The notes below the pieces were generated by a model that made no database searches, was not told where the DNA came from, and saw nothing but the letters and a program-made list of their open reading frames with translations. Made by a program: the position numbers and the translations under genes. 64,000 bases of DNA from the NCBI GenBank assembly GCA_003024175.1, contig MDYQ01000054.1, positions 62,001 through 126,000 on the forward strand. Direction: 5' to 3'. The stretch is from Planoprotostelium fungivorum. Lineage: Eukaryota > Evosea > Variosea > Cavosteliida > Cavosteliaceae. Positions 1 to 12,895 of the stretch are shown one piece after another. Positions within the stretch are counted from its first letter, which is position 1; each line of letters begins with the position of its first letter.

Positions 1-3000
1 TCCATCTTCGAGTTCTTCTTCCTTGGAAGACACGTCCGTCCAACCGAAGACAGACCTCACCTCTAAGCGTTGTGCGACTTTCTGCTTCTGTCAGTGATCT
101 GGAACATGAAGCCCGATCACCTCGGGAACATAAGCCTTCAAAAGAGAGACTGTTTGATTCTCCCAGTATCTAAAGAGTGTCAGCCGACATCATCTTCTAT
201 TACGAACGGTGGATACCTGAGACTATCACGCGTGCGATTGATGAGCACGTTGATCTTGCCATTCGAATTCGAGGGCGGTGAATCTTTCTCGCTCTCTGTC
301 AAATGATTGGCCTCGCACAATCGAACGTCCAATCATCATTCACCTTCGTGCGTCGGCGTGGCATTGGGAGGTGAGCGAGGTGGAGATCTCGCTCTGAAAT
401 ATTCCATCGCTCTTGACGAAATAGAAGGCGCTACGGTGTGGAAGGGGAAGCAGAAGTTCCTCTGTTGCTGTGGCTGGCCACATGTCAATCTACAACGCGA
501 GAAAATGGAAACGAGAGATGCGATTACGAAGGCGTTGATTAGATGCAATCGACAGGGACGACACGTTATCATGAGTTCTATCATGATGAGATCATACAGA
601 TCAAACAGTTTCTGAAGAACTATGTGATGCAGAATGGAGGAAGAAATGTGGTTGAGGGAGGGAGAGCACTCAACGCTGCCAGCATTCCCGTCGTGGTGAG
701 AGACAACCTATTTCCATTGGACACGAAGAAATATGGGTTTCAGAAATTACAGCCGTTCTTGAAGGTAATGGTCTAGTTCATTCTCCTGGCAACACCTAGA
801 TGTAAATGTTCTAGAAGAACACGCAAACAAACCTCATCATCTGATATCACACACAGACTATTTATGCAGATGATCCGGATGTTAAGCTCGTCGAAGCAGG
901 CAACGGAACAAGTATACAGTTTTTCGTCAGAGATATAAAGCAATCATCCGGCCCAACTTCTTCTCAGGTCCCACCAGTGGTATCGAAGCCAATTTCGACA
1001 CCCACTGAGCAGCCAAAACCGGTAGAGCCAGTCAAAGTTCATCCAGTGGTCGCCCAAACATATCCTAATCCTTTTCCAATGGCATACTCACCTCAGATGT
1101 CATACGGCCAGCAATTCCTCTACAATCAATTCGCACAGACACAACCCACTGGATTATCTTATTCTCCGTCTAGACCAACTAGCCCCGTGAGATCGATTCC
1201 ATCATCTCATCGTGACTCATCTACAACGTCGTAGACCGATGAGACGCCTTCAATCACTTCGGTGACACCCTCTATACTTCCAGCTACACCCGCAGATGTG
1301 GCACCTCCATCGACTGCATCATCATCGGTTGCCACATCTGCCCCCTCCAATCCCTCCAATTTCATGACATCACCTCCTCGTACTCCATCTACAACGAGCC
1401 AATCCTCTAACTCTGCGAAGAAGGAAGAATCGAGCCGATCACGTGATGCGAAATCTCGATCACCTCCCCGTGACAGGGGATTGATGAAAGAGAACGCCCT
1501 GTCTCTCTTTCACAAATTGAAGACGGCATCGTCACATAAGCGAGACGATTACATCATAGAATTATTATCGGTGAGACATGATGATCGTGATGTGATGATC
1601 GTGATGTGATGTCGATGTCATTCGATGATGATCGATTGGATGAGATAAACGACCGACTGAATGGATAAGGGATTGATTGGGCAGAGAGTCCAACAGACGA
1701 TCAGAGAAGATGATCTGCAGACCGAGTTCGAATACAAGGTGAGTTTCTCCACCGTTCACTGAACGAATCACGACTGACCGTCCATTCACCGAATGAACCG
1801 AATACCATCATCTACGACATCTCGTTTTGATCCACGATGTCACAGATTAACGGGCTGTGGAGGGCTGTGACATCCGAGAGACTATACGAGTTTTTGAAGA
1901 GATTCCCGTCCATTTTCGAGATCATGCCTGCCAGGACACACCGTGAGCCAGTCAGAGTTGGACTCTGTGCCAATAAGAAGAACGCCACGACTTCATCTAC
2001 AACGAGGCCGGCGGAAAAATCCGTGCACGTGGAGAAAAAATCGAATTCCGACAGTCGATCTACAACGAGCATCGATCATCGTACCGCCGACGCGCGGCCG
2101 ACCGAAAAGAAGGTGAGATCTCGGTGAAATCTCAATGATTTGTAGACAAATGTCGCAGGAGAAACCGTCTTCTGTGAAACCTTCATCTACAACCAGCCAG
2201 ACTGCCCCCTCCAACATCGACCTCTCATCTGTGCACCCCCAATCGTTCTTCCGCGAAAATTTGAAAAAAACGGTGGAAGGTCTGGGATTCGATCCCTCGT
2301 ACGTTCTCTCACGTTCGCCCAGCCTCCGTGGGTACCAACATAGATCATCAACTCGATGCGATCATGGATTACATCAAGACAAACCTTCCCTCTCTCAATC
2401 CAGCCGAATTACCTTCCATCATCATCGATATCACGGGTGGGAGGAAATTCCGATGAAATCTCGCTGAATCACGTACAGAGTGTACGTTGTTGGCGGGTGA
2501 TGTCATGCTGGCCGAGAGGGTCGTCTCTGGTGTCCTGGGACAATTGTCAGAGATGGAGAATTGGAGCAACATGACACACGTCGTTTCTTCTGAACAGCAG
2601 GCTGCCGTCAGGTAAGATCATATGATTTTAAGGTATAATTATACCTTATATGTAAATTCATTCGGTCGATCGCCAAACGCGAGAGCATGCGAACGTTGCG
2701 TGAAATTTTGCAGGAAATTGCTCAACGAGAAGGGTTGTAGACAGAGAGCTGCCTTCGCGGATTTCTTAGAATCGTTCTTCAAGATCACTCGCCAGGAAGG
2801 TGATTTTATATCATTTTATTCTCGAAACGGTTTCTCAAGTCAAAAAGTCAACCTCATGTCTTCCGAGCCACCCACCATCACCCCTGCCCAGACCTTACCC
2901 GTCCGTGGAATCTCCCCGAAATTTCACTGACACCTCGCAGATTCAAGAAGACGACATGGACATCGATCAGTCGATGGTACCCACGGTTGAGAGCGTGACT

Positions 3001-3565
3001 CCATCTACAACGCAATTGGTAGATGAGAAGCCTGACATCAATGAATTACAGAATAATCTACCGGCACGTGAACCACCGCAAGATCGTTCAGAGAAGAGAA
3101 AAGAGCTGGAAGAGAGAAAAGAGCGGCACGACCAAGTAATGCCTCGTTGTAGATCGATGAAATAAGACGGACTGAACGAGAGGAGGTACGACAGAGGATC
3201 GAGAAATACCAGTTGGACATCATCAGCATGGACAGTCGTGTCATGGCAGCGAGAGAGAGAGCAGAGAGATCTAGAAAACGAAGGAGACTCTTGGAGAGTA
3301 GAAGGGAGCACATCGACAGGAAGCAGAGTGAGGGAGACACTCAAAGACGTTCCACTCACTCTCATCATCAGACATCGCGGACGTTGAGGTTAAGAATGCA
3401 GACAGTGCGACGGCCAAGTTGAATCAAATGATCGCAGAGCAAGGAATTACAAAGGGGAGCCTGCACCGACAGAGGGAAACGTTCGAGAGCGACAAGCTCA
3501 AGCTCATGGAACTCGAGATCTCGTGGAGGATGACTGGTGAATCCATGGCCAAGAGAGAGAAGTAA
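1..3565 (+). CDS. LOTUS/OST-HTH-domain protein with long disordered and coiled-coil tail (5' end not resolved)
   Basis: The clearest block is about 570-950. The translation QIKQFLKNYVMQNGG, then FPLDTKKYGFQKLQPFLK, an intron (about 771-856), then DDPDVKLVEAGNGTSIQFFV has the shape of a LOTUS (OST-HTH) RNA-binding winged helix (hydrophobic helix, xLDxxxYGFxKLxxxL, V-L-V strand). It is followed by a Pro/Ser/Thr-rich linker (about 950-1530), short exons, a segment around FLESFFKITRQE, and a C-terminal Lys/Glu/Arg-rich coiled coil to a TAA at 3563-3565, directly followed by an AATAAA. Introns include 1187-1234 and 2114-2159. Upstream of about 540 several frames look coding but I cannot join them with confidence, so the start may lie outside the window. 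LOTUS proteins usually act in RNA regulation; that role is inferred. Several TCTACAACG copies are read as Ser-Thr-Thr in this protein. It could instead be two adjacent genes. Confidence 0.5.
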
Positions 3566-3649
3566 TAAATCGACCGAGAGATCTTTAGAGGGAGAGTGAG
3601 TCGCTGTTGGGGCTGAGGCTGGCAGCGGCCCTTCAAAATCGGGGGCAAG

Positions 3650-4517
3650 ATGACACATATTCTGACAAGTCCCGATTTGTTCGCATCATTTCACGAACGG
3701 AGAGATGTTCAATGAGGACCATCATCTGGGGGTTTAGAGCAGAGAGATCCATATCGGATCGATGTCCTTTGTTGATCAAACTCTGCCGCATTATCACACA
3801 TCGGCTCTTGGATCATGGTTGTTTGATCCCCTGACTTGGCCCGCATTTGCCAGGACTCAGAGAGAATCTAAATTGAAGGGGCCTTCTCTGAGATTGTGGA
3901 TCATGGCAACTGTAACTCTGATGATCTCCCTTCTCATCACAGGTGAGATGCAATCACGATGGATAGGACGTCTAATTGTTGGTAGGTTACATGTGGACAA
4001 TTCACCATCCGGGCTACACGTGGCCCATGTTTGCATGGTCATTCGTCCTCTCCTTATATTATCTCCTCTACTACTTCTGCTTTGTCACACCAGTGAACAA
4101 GAGGTATGATTTAGAGATGAGGCCTCATACCCATGGGTGTCAGTTGCATCTTGGTCGACTGGAAGTATATGGCGAGACGTGAGAGGAACATGTGAGGATG
4201 AGACCGCTCACCTTCTAATAGGATCACGATACAACCCAGTCATGCCGCCAGATCGAGAGGCCAGCTTAATCTGCATTATGCCACGCTAGAACCATCACTT
4301 TTTGAGAATCTACGAGTCTTTGTATTAACTCTTCATATGTCTGCGAACGGCAGAAGCGATCTCCTCGAGGTAATCACGATCCACTAATGAACCGAACCTG
4401 ATGTGACATCAGATCCCCGTTCCAGACGACATGATCCATAAAGTCACGCACTGGCTACCGGTCTTCTGTCAAGGTTACACAGACACCATCACCATCCATG
4501 TAGAAAGTCATACATAA
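3650..4517 (+). CDS. two-transmembrane-segment protein, unknown function
   Basis: Starts at ATG 3650 (MTHILTSPDLFASFHERR). An intron removes 3703 to about 3736, and the next exon carries WLFDPLTWPAFARTQRESKL and a first membrane helix (LWIMATVTLMISLLITG). A second intron (about 3942-3985) splits the coding sequence just before YMWTIHHPGYTWPMFAW and a second helix (SFVLSLYYLLYYFCFV). The pair of helices with a short aromatic loop recalls the small 2TM domain family, but I do not claim membership. Two further exons give a soluble tail of about 75 residues ending in HVESHT and TAA at 4515-4517. The stop is only 48 bp from the stop of the convergent SPRY-DCN1 gene, so the 3' UTRs must be tiny or overlapping. 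Function not recognised. Confidence 0.55.
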
Positions 4518-4565
4518 AACATGAACAAAGTCCAACACATCAACACGATAGAAACGAAAAGTTGT

Positions 4566-6428
4566 TTATTTCTTCTGTTTCTCTAGCTCCGAGTTGACAA
4601 AGTCATCGATCATGGATGGCCAACATCCCTCAGCGTCATAGGTGCTGATGTCTTTCGGATACTGCTCCGTGAAAGTCAAAAAGAGACGCCATGTGTCACG
4701 AGAGATAGCCTTCCTCTGTGTGGCGAACGCCAGCCACTTTTCCATGAGAGGCCACCTCTTGTCCATCTTCAACATGCCCCACACGGTGACGGCTTCTTCC
4801 ATACCTTAAGACGTCAGTGACGATGATGTCGGTGATGATGACACACCGAGGATCTTCCGTTCTTCCTTGAGGTAGTCGAAGCAGTAGTTGTAGAATTGCT
4901 TGAATTTCGTCGGATTTTCGATCTCCTTCTTCCAAGTCTCCACCCTCTTGATCATGTCGGTCAATTTACTGCATCTACAACGATGTAAATCGAATATTCG
5001 AGAATATCGCATCACCCCATGATGGCCCAGCCGTTGACAAATTCCTCGCGAGTGAACTCCCAGCATTTTCCGTGGTTTACACCCAACTTCCATGAGACGA
5101 TGAGAAGGGCCGGATCATCGTCATCTGTGACGTTGAGTGCGGCCGAGTAGTCCATGACGCCTTGTCCTCTGATGACGTCCTCGTCTTCCGTAGATTCACC
5201 GAGAGAGACTCCCGCACCTGCGATGATGCATGTCAGAATGAGATTGATGTTGATGGACATGAGATGAGATTGTTCACCTTTGTACTTTTCAAACATCTTG
5301 TTGAGCTCATCGAGTTGAGTCTTCGACATGGACAGAGATAATCCAAAGACGTCAGGGAAGATATCTTGCATGGGGTATTGGAATGCCTTAGCTCCCAAGT
5401 TGACCGACACCTTCTGTCTAATGATGGGCTCAGTGACATGACCGAATGACGATGAGAGAGATCAGTTACCTTCGAGTGAGTGTGATGGCGGGGTATAATC
5501 CCTCTGACGCGGGGACATTAGAGAATGCAACTCCCAGATCTCTTCCGTTGGAATAATAAGATATCGTTCTGGCCTCAAAGTCGGCCAATACACCTATCAC
5601 GTCGCCTGTTTGAACGTCATGATCTCAATTCAATGCATGAGATGAATCTCACACACCTTGATTCCAATAAGTACCGTAACGAGTATTGGTACCTTCTCTC
5701 CCTCCAAAAGCCCTCTGGCTGGTACCATCGTACGCCCATGACTCAGTATCTGAACCAATACCTCCCTTCTGTCCATCAGTATCTATAAAGATCGAGAATA
5801 CAATGTGACCTGGCTGTCAGAGTGCTTCTCTGTGCACCAACCAATGTGAATCTTGCCAGAGCTGACCAATTTAACTTCAAAATACCATTTGCCTCCACGA
5901 AGACAAACGTTTGCTTTGAGTGTCTCTACGTTGTTACCTTGATTGTCCAACTGATCAAATGTAAGATGATTGCATGTCTCCAGAAACTCACTTCGTTATC
6001 TTTGACCTTGGACTGGCTACCTTTGTCTAAATTCTCCCATACGGGTTGAGCTGGTCCTTGACGGTTCATCGCGGACGATGATGATGCAATTATGTAAAAT
6101 AAATGTGTCAAACAATAAAACATTTCACCCTCATGGCACGTCTGTGGGAGCTCAATCTCTTTAGAAACACTGTCTGCTGGATTTGCTGCATCTTGTGACA
6201 AAGGTGGTGAAGCGTCGAAGTTCTTGTTCACGAGATCATCGTCGAGATGTAAGAAGGCGAATCGAGAAGCCTGAGCCTCATATGAGCAATCTACAACGAT
6301 GTAGATTCGTTTCACAACTATTGACAGAGTTCGCAGCCTGCATCGCGAAGCATCTCCAGGAGCGTCATACGATGCATACCCACGTGAAGTCGGTGCGAAC
6401 CGTTCACCGTGGGGATTCTAACATACAT
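4566..6428 (-). CDS. SPRY domain fused to DCN1-like (PONY/cullin-binding) domain
   Basis: Read on the minus strand the spliced product has an N-terminal 100 residues of unknown type, then a full SPRY domain: GGKWYFEVKL, KIHIGWCTEKHSDSQ, ESWAYDGTSQRAF, YGTYWNQGDVIGVLADFE, ISYYSNGRDLGVAF, LYPAITL. It continues without a stop through VSVNLGAKAFQYP into a potentiating-neddylation (PONY) domain: WEFTREEFVNGWAIMG, ETWKKEIENPTKFKQFYNYC, KAISRDTWRLFLTF, and GCWPSMIDDFVNSE at the C-terminus. DCN1 proteins are scaffold-type E3s for cullin neddylation. The usual alanine in the G-A-W-P part of the cullin-binding patch is cysteine here, while the Asp residues are kept. Proposed start ATG 6428 (MYVRIPTVNGSHRLHVG); intron 1 then ends CGTTGTAG|AT. 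The first intron and the intron before KLTDMIKR both carry the recurrent TCTACAAC-type motif. The start is the least certain part. Confidence 0.8.
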
Positions 6429-9400
6429 TGACTTCTTTCAATTTCTTAGGTCTGGAATCTGTGGACCTTTCAAGACGCCGTCTGGAAAAACCCTTCATCT
6501 TTGTCGGTTCGAGGTGAGTTTGGAGACAGCTGCAAATCGCACTGCAGGATCTAGGCAAGATGGTACGTCTCAATAATAACACACACAGCACCCCACAAAG
6601 AATTGACCGGCATGCACATGATTGAGAAGCTTCGTGATGTATAGTAAGCTGCTGTTAGGATGATTACACAGGGAGCCTTCAAATAGAATTGAGCCTCTCA
6701 TTCCGATCTGTGAGAGATTTCTGACGTGGGATAGATCTAAAGGCGATGGGTTAATCTGTGAAAGTGGGATCTGGGCAACGACAGACGGAGGCAAACGGCA
6801 GAGTGGCCATGTCCTTCATAGGCTTATCATCGTCCGCAGGACTGAGCAAATTCTCTCCACAACATTCGGTTGTTCACGTAGATGATGGACGAGTGGACAT
6901 TGAAACGTTCGACACCACTCAGCAGCCCATTAAGACTGGTGGACTGAGGATGATTGTATATGTAACTCGCAAAATCCGTAGAACAGAGACGGTGAAGGTG
7001 ATGGGATGGATCTCGTATCATATCGGAATCTGAAAGTAGACAACAGGTTCGTCATCAAGAGGACACCATCAGCCACACCTTCTTCTGGGCAGATACAAAT
7101 GCACGAGATGTACGCGATATGATGATTCTCACTCCTCTGATGTGTTCAGGTGATGGTCGCTGGTGCCTACAACAAATGGACGAAAGAGCCGATGGAAAGA
7201 ATCGATGGACAGTGGACGAAAACGATCCACGGTCTGAAACCCAAGACCCTCTACCGTTTCAAATACGTGAGATCTTCTTGGAACGTCCTTTCATTCGGCT
7301 GATTCTCCATGAGATCGTGGAGGGACAATGGAGGGTGGACCCACTTCAGCCGGTCGACACGACGGAGATGATCGAGGGAAGGCCGGTAGAGAATAACGCC
7401 ATCGGTGACTCATGCGTAGCGTACGCATGGTTTTGATCTCTGATCAGGATTGGGAAATGCTCCCGAGAGCGAGTCCATTGAAAGTCACGAGATCGAGGTG
7501 ATGAATACCACCGAACACGGCGTTGTAGATGAAGGAGACGGTCATTACGTGAGCCATTTCGATCCCATGCCCGGTGTAGAGACCACCGTCTCAGTGCAAT
7601 GCGACTCCAGCGAGGTGGGAAGAGGTGAAGTTTCACATCATCACGCAATGAGATGACATCATCACGCAATGAGATGACATCATCAGGTCCGTTCCTTCTA
7701 AAAATCGACGAACCATTTCACACGACATCGCGTGCTGACGTAGATCGGAACGTTATCTCTGTGAGTGCCGCTATGATGACGTCATCTGACGTCACGGCAG
7801 ATCAAGAGTGTCGACGCTTTCGGGAAAAATGTCGACCGAGGAGGTTATAAATACACCGCACAGATCCAACAGGGATTGAGATTTCACGACACACCCGTTA
7901 GAGGTGAGTTACCTTGGTGATCCATCTCATCCTGCTGATGATGGGGTAGATGAAGGAAACGGTAATTACGTCGGTACGTACGAACTTCCCAACCCCTCCG
8001 AACCCGGTACTGTCATCGTTTCTTTGGATGGGAAGAGAGTGAAAGCTGTACCTGTTTTAGCCTCGAAACCACCAGCGGATCCAGCGAACACAACATCCGT
8101 CGTGGAGAGAGATGAGATGGTGAAGATCACTGCTAAGACAAAGACGGGAGGATGGGCTCTCCACAGTGAAAAGGTGATGATGATGATAACCGTCGATCAT
8201 CGAGATCATCATGATGATCATCGCGATCGTCAACATCATCAACATCATCGTGTATGATGTGTTGATCCGTCGCAGAATCTACGAGCGGAGATGGTTCAGG
8301 GACAGAAGACTCCCATCGAATTGAAACACTTGGGAGACGGTGTCTACACTGGAAATTTCAAGGCAGATCGCTCGTCCGAGGCTAGTGTCAACGTTTACCT
8401 CGACGACACTCTTCTACAGAGTCACCCAATATCTGCAAGCAAACCCATCGCATCACCACAGCGGAGTTCCGTGAGTACCGTACGTATTACGTACGTACTT
8501 ATCCCTGAAGGCCCACATCTCGGGCAAAACGGTCACGATCATGGCTCGCACGCCGCAAGATAAGCCTACCGTTCACAGCAAAGTACGAGCGGAGAAGGTT
8601 CAGGACGGAAATTCCGAGGATATCCCGCTCCGTCACCAGGGTAACGGAAACTACAGCGGAAATTTTACGTTGTCTCCCGAGAGTGACGCGGTAGTTAACG
8701 CGTATATCGATGATACCCTACTCAAATCGGAAAAATTCAAGGCATCAAAACCTCCCGCCGTTGCAATCAAATCAAATTTTGAAGTCACATCGCCAAATTT
8801 CGTAACAGTTCACGCTAAGACAGCCGAAAACCAGCCCGCCATCTACAGCGAGAAGGTGATCATATAATGATGACGTATGGTGACGTGATCAACAGCAATT
8901 AGAAGTCACGGCCAGACAGACGGGTGATCCGTTCAAGGTGGAGATGAAGCACGATGGAAAGGGAGTGTACAAGGGAGAGATGAAGGATCTCAAGGAGGAA
9001 GAAGAGACCGAGGTGGAAGCCAAGATCAATGGAGAATCTCTGGGAAAGAAGATTCTCAAAGCCGTGAAACCTCCAGTCTCTGCCGAGAAGACGACGGTGA
9101 GTTTGTGATCGATGATGATCGTGATCGCTTGATGACACATCGGTAGGCAACGATCAGTCGGGAGAAAATTTACATCACTGCACTGACTATGGACGATGAG
9201 CCTGCCATTCACAGTGAGAAGTTGTTGTCAGCCCGAAAGGAACAGAACGGAAAGACGGAGAAAATTCCATTGAAACACGACGGAAGGGGTATCTACAGAG
9301 GTAGGTACGAATTGGACCCCGCCACAGATGCGACCATATCGGCTCTCGTCGATGGAAAAGTTATTGGTAGTGAGGTCTTCAGAGCAGAGAAGCCTACCAT

Positions 9401-12400
9401 CTCACCAGAAAAGACAACGGTAATACATCATCACATCATCACATCATCACATCATCACATCATCACATCATCACATCATCACATCATCACATCATCACAT
9501 CATCACATCATCACATCATCACATCAACATCACGAACGTCAACATCACGAACATCACATCATCACATCATCACATCATCACATCAACATCACGAACATCA
9601 TGATGACGCTCCGAATAGGCTACCATCACTCGTGACACCGTACGTATCACCTCCCTCTCCGCAGATGGACAAGTCATCACTCACTGCGATGGATCCATCT
9701 CCGCCACGAAGCAACAGAACGGAAAGACGGATGAAATTCCACTGAAACACGATGGAAAGGGGAATTACGCCGGAAGATTCCAATTAGAACCCACGACAAT
9801 GGCCGTGGTCTCTGCCTTGGTTGACGATAAGGTCATCAAGAGCGAGACATTCGAAGCAGATCGACCACCCGCTTCCCGCCAAAAGACAACGGTGAGCGCG
9901 GGAAAATAGGATGACGTCATCGTGACGTCATATCAGGCGGAAATTACGGAAAGTGACGTCATCATCACGGCGAGAACAGAGGACGACCAACCGGCTCTCT
10001 TCAGCCTCGACGTGAGTCGTTGTAGATCGATGGTAGCTGAACCGTACAGTCGCTCCGTGCGGAGAAGAAATGTGACGGAAAAGCCACCAATATTCCACTG
10101 TACCACCGTGGAGAGGGCTACTACAACGGTATCTACACCTCAGATCCAGAGAGAGACACGATGATCTACGTCTACCTGGATGACGTCATCATAGCATTTC
10201 ATTTGATACCCGCCACACCCGCTCCTCCAGTGGTAGTTGTAAAGGCAATTCCAAAAGCAGATGCCACACTCACTACTGCGAAAATATCCGACAAAGACAT
10301 CATCGTGGAAGCGAGGACATCTGAAGGACCCGCTCTGGACAGTGACAGAGACATCAGGGCCGAGTTCATACAGAAGAATAAGACCATCCCGGTCCCACTG
10401 CGTAACCAAGGCGACGGTACGTACACCGGTACGTACGAGGTCGACCCCACCCAAAATGCCGAGGTGACGCGTCGACACTCGATTCAAAGTGTCGACACAG
10501 TACAGGTACACGTCTACCTGTACGAGAAGGTCTTAGCTTCTCACAGTATCAAAGCCGCTCGCCCTGTGGTAGATCAGAATCGTATATCCAGCACCTTGAT
10601 TGATCGAGATTTAATCATTTACGCGAGAACACACGAAGATGAACCAGCCGTCTACAGCGATGACGTCATCAGGGCCAAGCTCGTGCAGGAAGAAGAGCGG
10701 GAGATTTCGCTGACAAATCGGAAAGACGGTTCGTACGTCGGGAAGGTGGAGAACAGTCGGACTCGAGATGGAAAAGTGGGTGAGATTTCGAGTTACGGAG
10801 TTGACATCGTCAGGTGCATGTACTGTACGATGGAAGAATCATCACTACCTTTGCCATTCCTGCGATCTATGAACCAGAGTGGGCAACGGCAACACTGAAC
10901 GATAATGTGGTGCAGATACAAGCTCACGACGAGAACGGAAAAGAGGTGAGACGTCGTTCTCGTCTGTGATCGTGTGATGATCTGATCGTGCCTGATCTGA
11001 TCTCGATGACAGATGAGATCGGGAGGACAAATCTTCCGTGTTGAAGTTCAATTGAACGGGGAGACGGTTCTCATTCCAGTGAAAGACAACGGTGATGGCA
11101 CCTACACCTCTTATGCTCTCCCCACCACGTCCACACCGGTGAGACTCCTCTCTTCCCTCTCTCTTTCTCCCCTCTGTTTCTCTCCTCTGTTTCTCTCCTC
11201 TCCCTTCTTTCGTTTCTTCCTGAATGTCGACAGGAGACACCCGTGGACGTCAAGTTGAATGACCATCACATCCGAAACTCCCCCCTTCACTACTCCCCCG
11301 CTTCACCTCTCATCCACTCCGGCAACATCAACATGTTCAATCGAGCCGTCAATCTGGTCCGCTTCAAGGAGAACGTGAGGTTCAATGTCAGAATCCATCT
11401 GATTGAGATCAGACATCGACGGCCTCCGAGGGAGGCACCAGAGTGTCAGTCGAGCAAGAGAATCTGACGATCATCCCCGCAGAGATTGTCACCCACACGG
11501 ACGTGTCTTCTCAATACATCGTGAGTGGTATGCTCCAGCGATTCCAAATTGAGATATCGTACAGGTGTATTACGACGGTCCCACTGGAAAACACGACGTA
11601 CCCTTACGCACCACGGCGGAGGGTCACGTGTGTGCCACCCTCCCGTACAGTCTGACCATCCCTGGAACGTATTGGTTCCACATCAACTACAACGGAACAC
11701 CTCTGCCCGATTCACCTTATTTATTCATCGTCCACGGTGATATTCCGATCCACACAGGGCCCATCGATCGCGCTCCCAGTTGGTATAGACACAAGGACAA
11801 GTACGCTCTGTACTCTCACAACGCTTACCGTCCTCCCAACTTCTTGTGGGCCTATTACCCCAACGACGGTGACGTCACGTGACGTCATCACCGTTATCTG
11901 AGTCCTATAGGTCGATTGATGTGGTTCAACACCAGCACCGGCCTGAAGACTGATTTCGAGCAGCCTTACAAGGCGAAACATCACGTCCACGGTGATTGGA
12001 GCTCTCTCGCTCCCAAGTTGGAGAGGTTGGTGCCCACGACTGGTAGGACCAGCGTGTTCTATACTAGAACTACGGGTGTCGTGTCTTCCTGCTACATCCA
12101 GTATGCCGATCGAAAGTTCGATACCATTCAGGTGGAGCGATTTCGACACGAGATGGTGGCTGATGTGAAGACAGTTTGTGGATGAGACGAACAAGAAGTG
12201 GAAGCACATTGTCAATTTCGACATCGACATGAGATCTCACGTTCTCTTTTATGAAAAGAAGACGGGAAAGGTTCAACTGCGAAGAGTGGCCCCTCCACCT
12301 TCCACCAACGCCACATCGAAGAAGGTGATGATATCGTGGCGAATCTTCACGGTTCTGACCCCATACAGTACAGTGACCTCGAGCTGATATCATCGGCGGA

Positions 12401-12895
12401 GTGGTCTCCCTCTTGGAAGAGGATCGCCGTGGTGCAAGTGCAAGGGAAGACGGCTCTCTATCTCTACGATAGCCAGAAGGGCACATCGCAAGTCAGCTAT
12501 GTAAATAACAAGTGCGAGCTCACCGTCGTCACCACCACCCCCAACGTCCATAAGAAGTGGAAGCATGTTGTCGGTCTCACGCCGGGCTATGTTCTCCTGA
12601 TGGAAAAGAAGAGTGGTCGGGGACAGATCGTCAAGCTGACCTCTGCGGGAGAGCAGGTCATCCGAGAGGTGAAAATAGAGCCAAGGATGTGGACGCAGTG
12701 CCTGTTCGTTGCCCACAACCGCCAGGTGAAAATCTACCCGCCTGACTGAGTTGACTCTCGCGACAGTTGTGTTTCTTCGAAAAGAAAACAGGGCAGGCCT
12801 GGTTCTACGACTGGAACTCTTCGACGCCAGATATCACGCACACCTTCACGATAGACAAGTGGATGGGAGTCAAGCTGTTGAGCATGGGCTACTGA
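6372..12895 (+). CDS. large protein with CBM48/AMPK-beta-type domain, about ten filamin-like repeats and a C-terminal propeller-like region
   Basis: Exons near 7060-7400 encode a glycogen-binding-like E-set domain (TFFWADTNARDVMVAGAYNKW ... LYRFKY ... GQWRVDPLQPVDTT), matching the CBM48/AMPK1-CBM pattern including the V-D-P strand. From about 7450 to 11250 there are roughly ten repeats of about 95 residues (e.g. ITARTEDDQPALFS, IPLKHDGKGNYAGRFQL, VSALVDDKVIKSETF), mostly one exon each with an intron after a K-T-T. About 11440-11740 is a canonical filamin repeat (PGTYWFHINYNGTPLPDSPY). The C-terminal 380 residues contain repeated W-x-x-I/V ... VLFYEKKTGK units, suggesting a lectin- or propeller-like fold. 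Stop TGA 12893-12895, AATAAA at 12915. The 5' end is uncertain: ATG 6372 is supported by a good first intron with a CTAAC branch site and pyrimidine tract, but would overlap the divergent SPRY-DCN1 start. Likely a cytoskeletal or glycan-linked scaffold (inference). Confidence 0.75.
9426..9590 (+). repeat. tandem octamer repeat (ACATCATC)n inside an intron
   Basis: About 15 near-perfect copies of an 8-bp unit followed by variants with CATCAACATCACGAACGT. It lies between two filamin-repeat exons (exon end ..EKTT near 9419, next exon about 9618 starting ATITRD). The open frame through it (repeats of HHHIITSS) is an artefact of the period. Confidence 0.85.

Noticed and set aside
3136-3152. A 17-nt intron (GTAATGCCTCGTTGTAG) in the LOTUS gene
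   Set aside because: Acceptors further downstream (e.g. CAG at 3193-3194) give the same frame with a 59-nt intron, in line with all other introns here. No need for a record-short intron.
9189-9635. Open frame with HHHIITSS repeats
   Set aside because: Read-through of an exon into an intron tandem repeat; the next exon starts in another frame after a proper acceptor.
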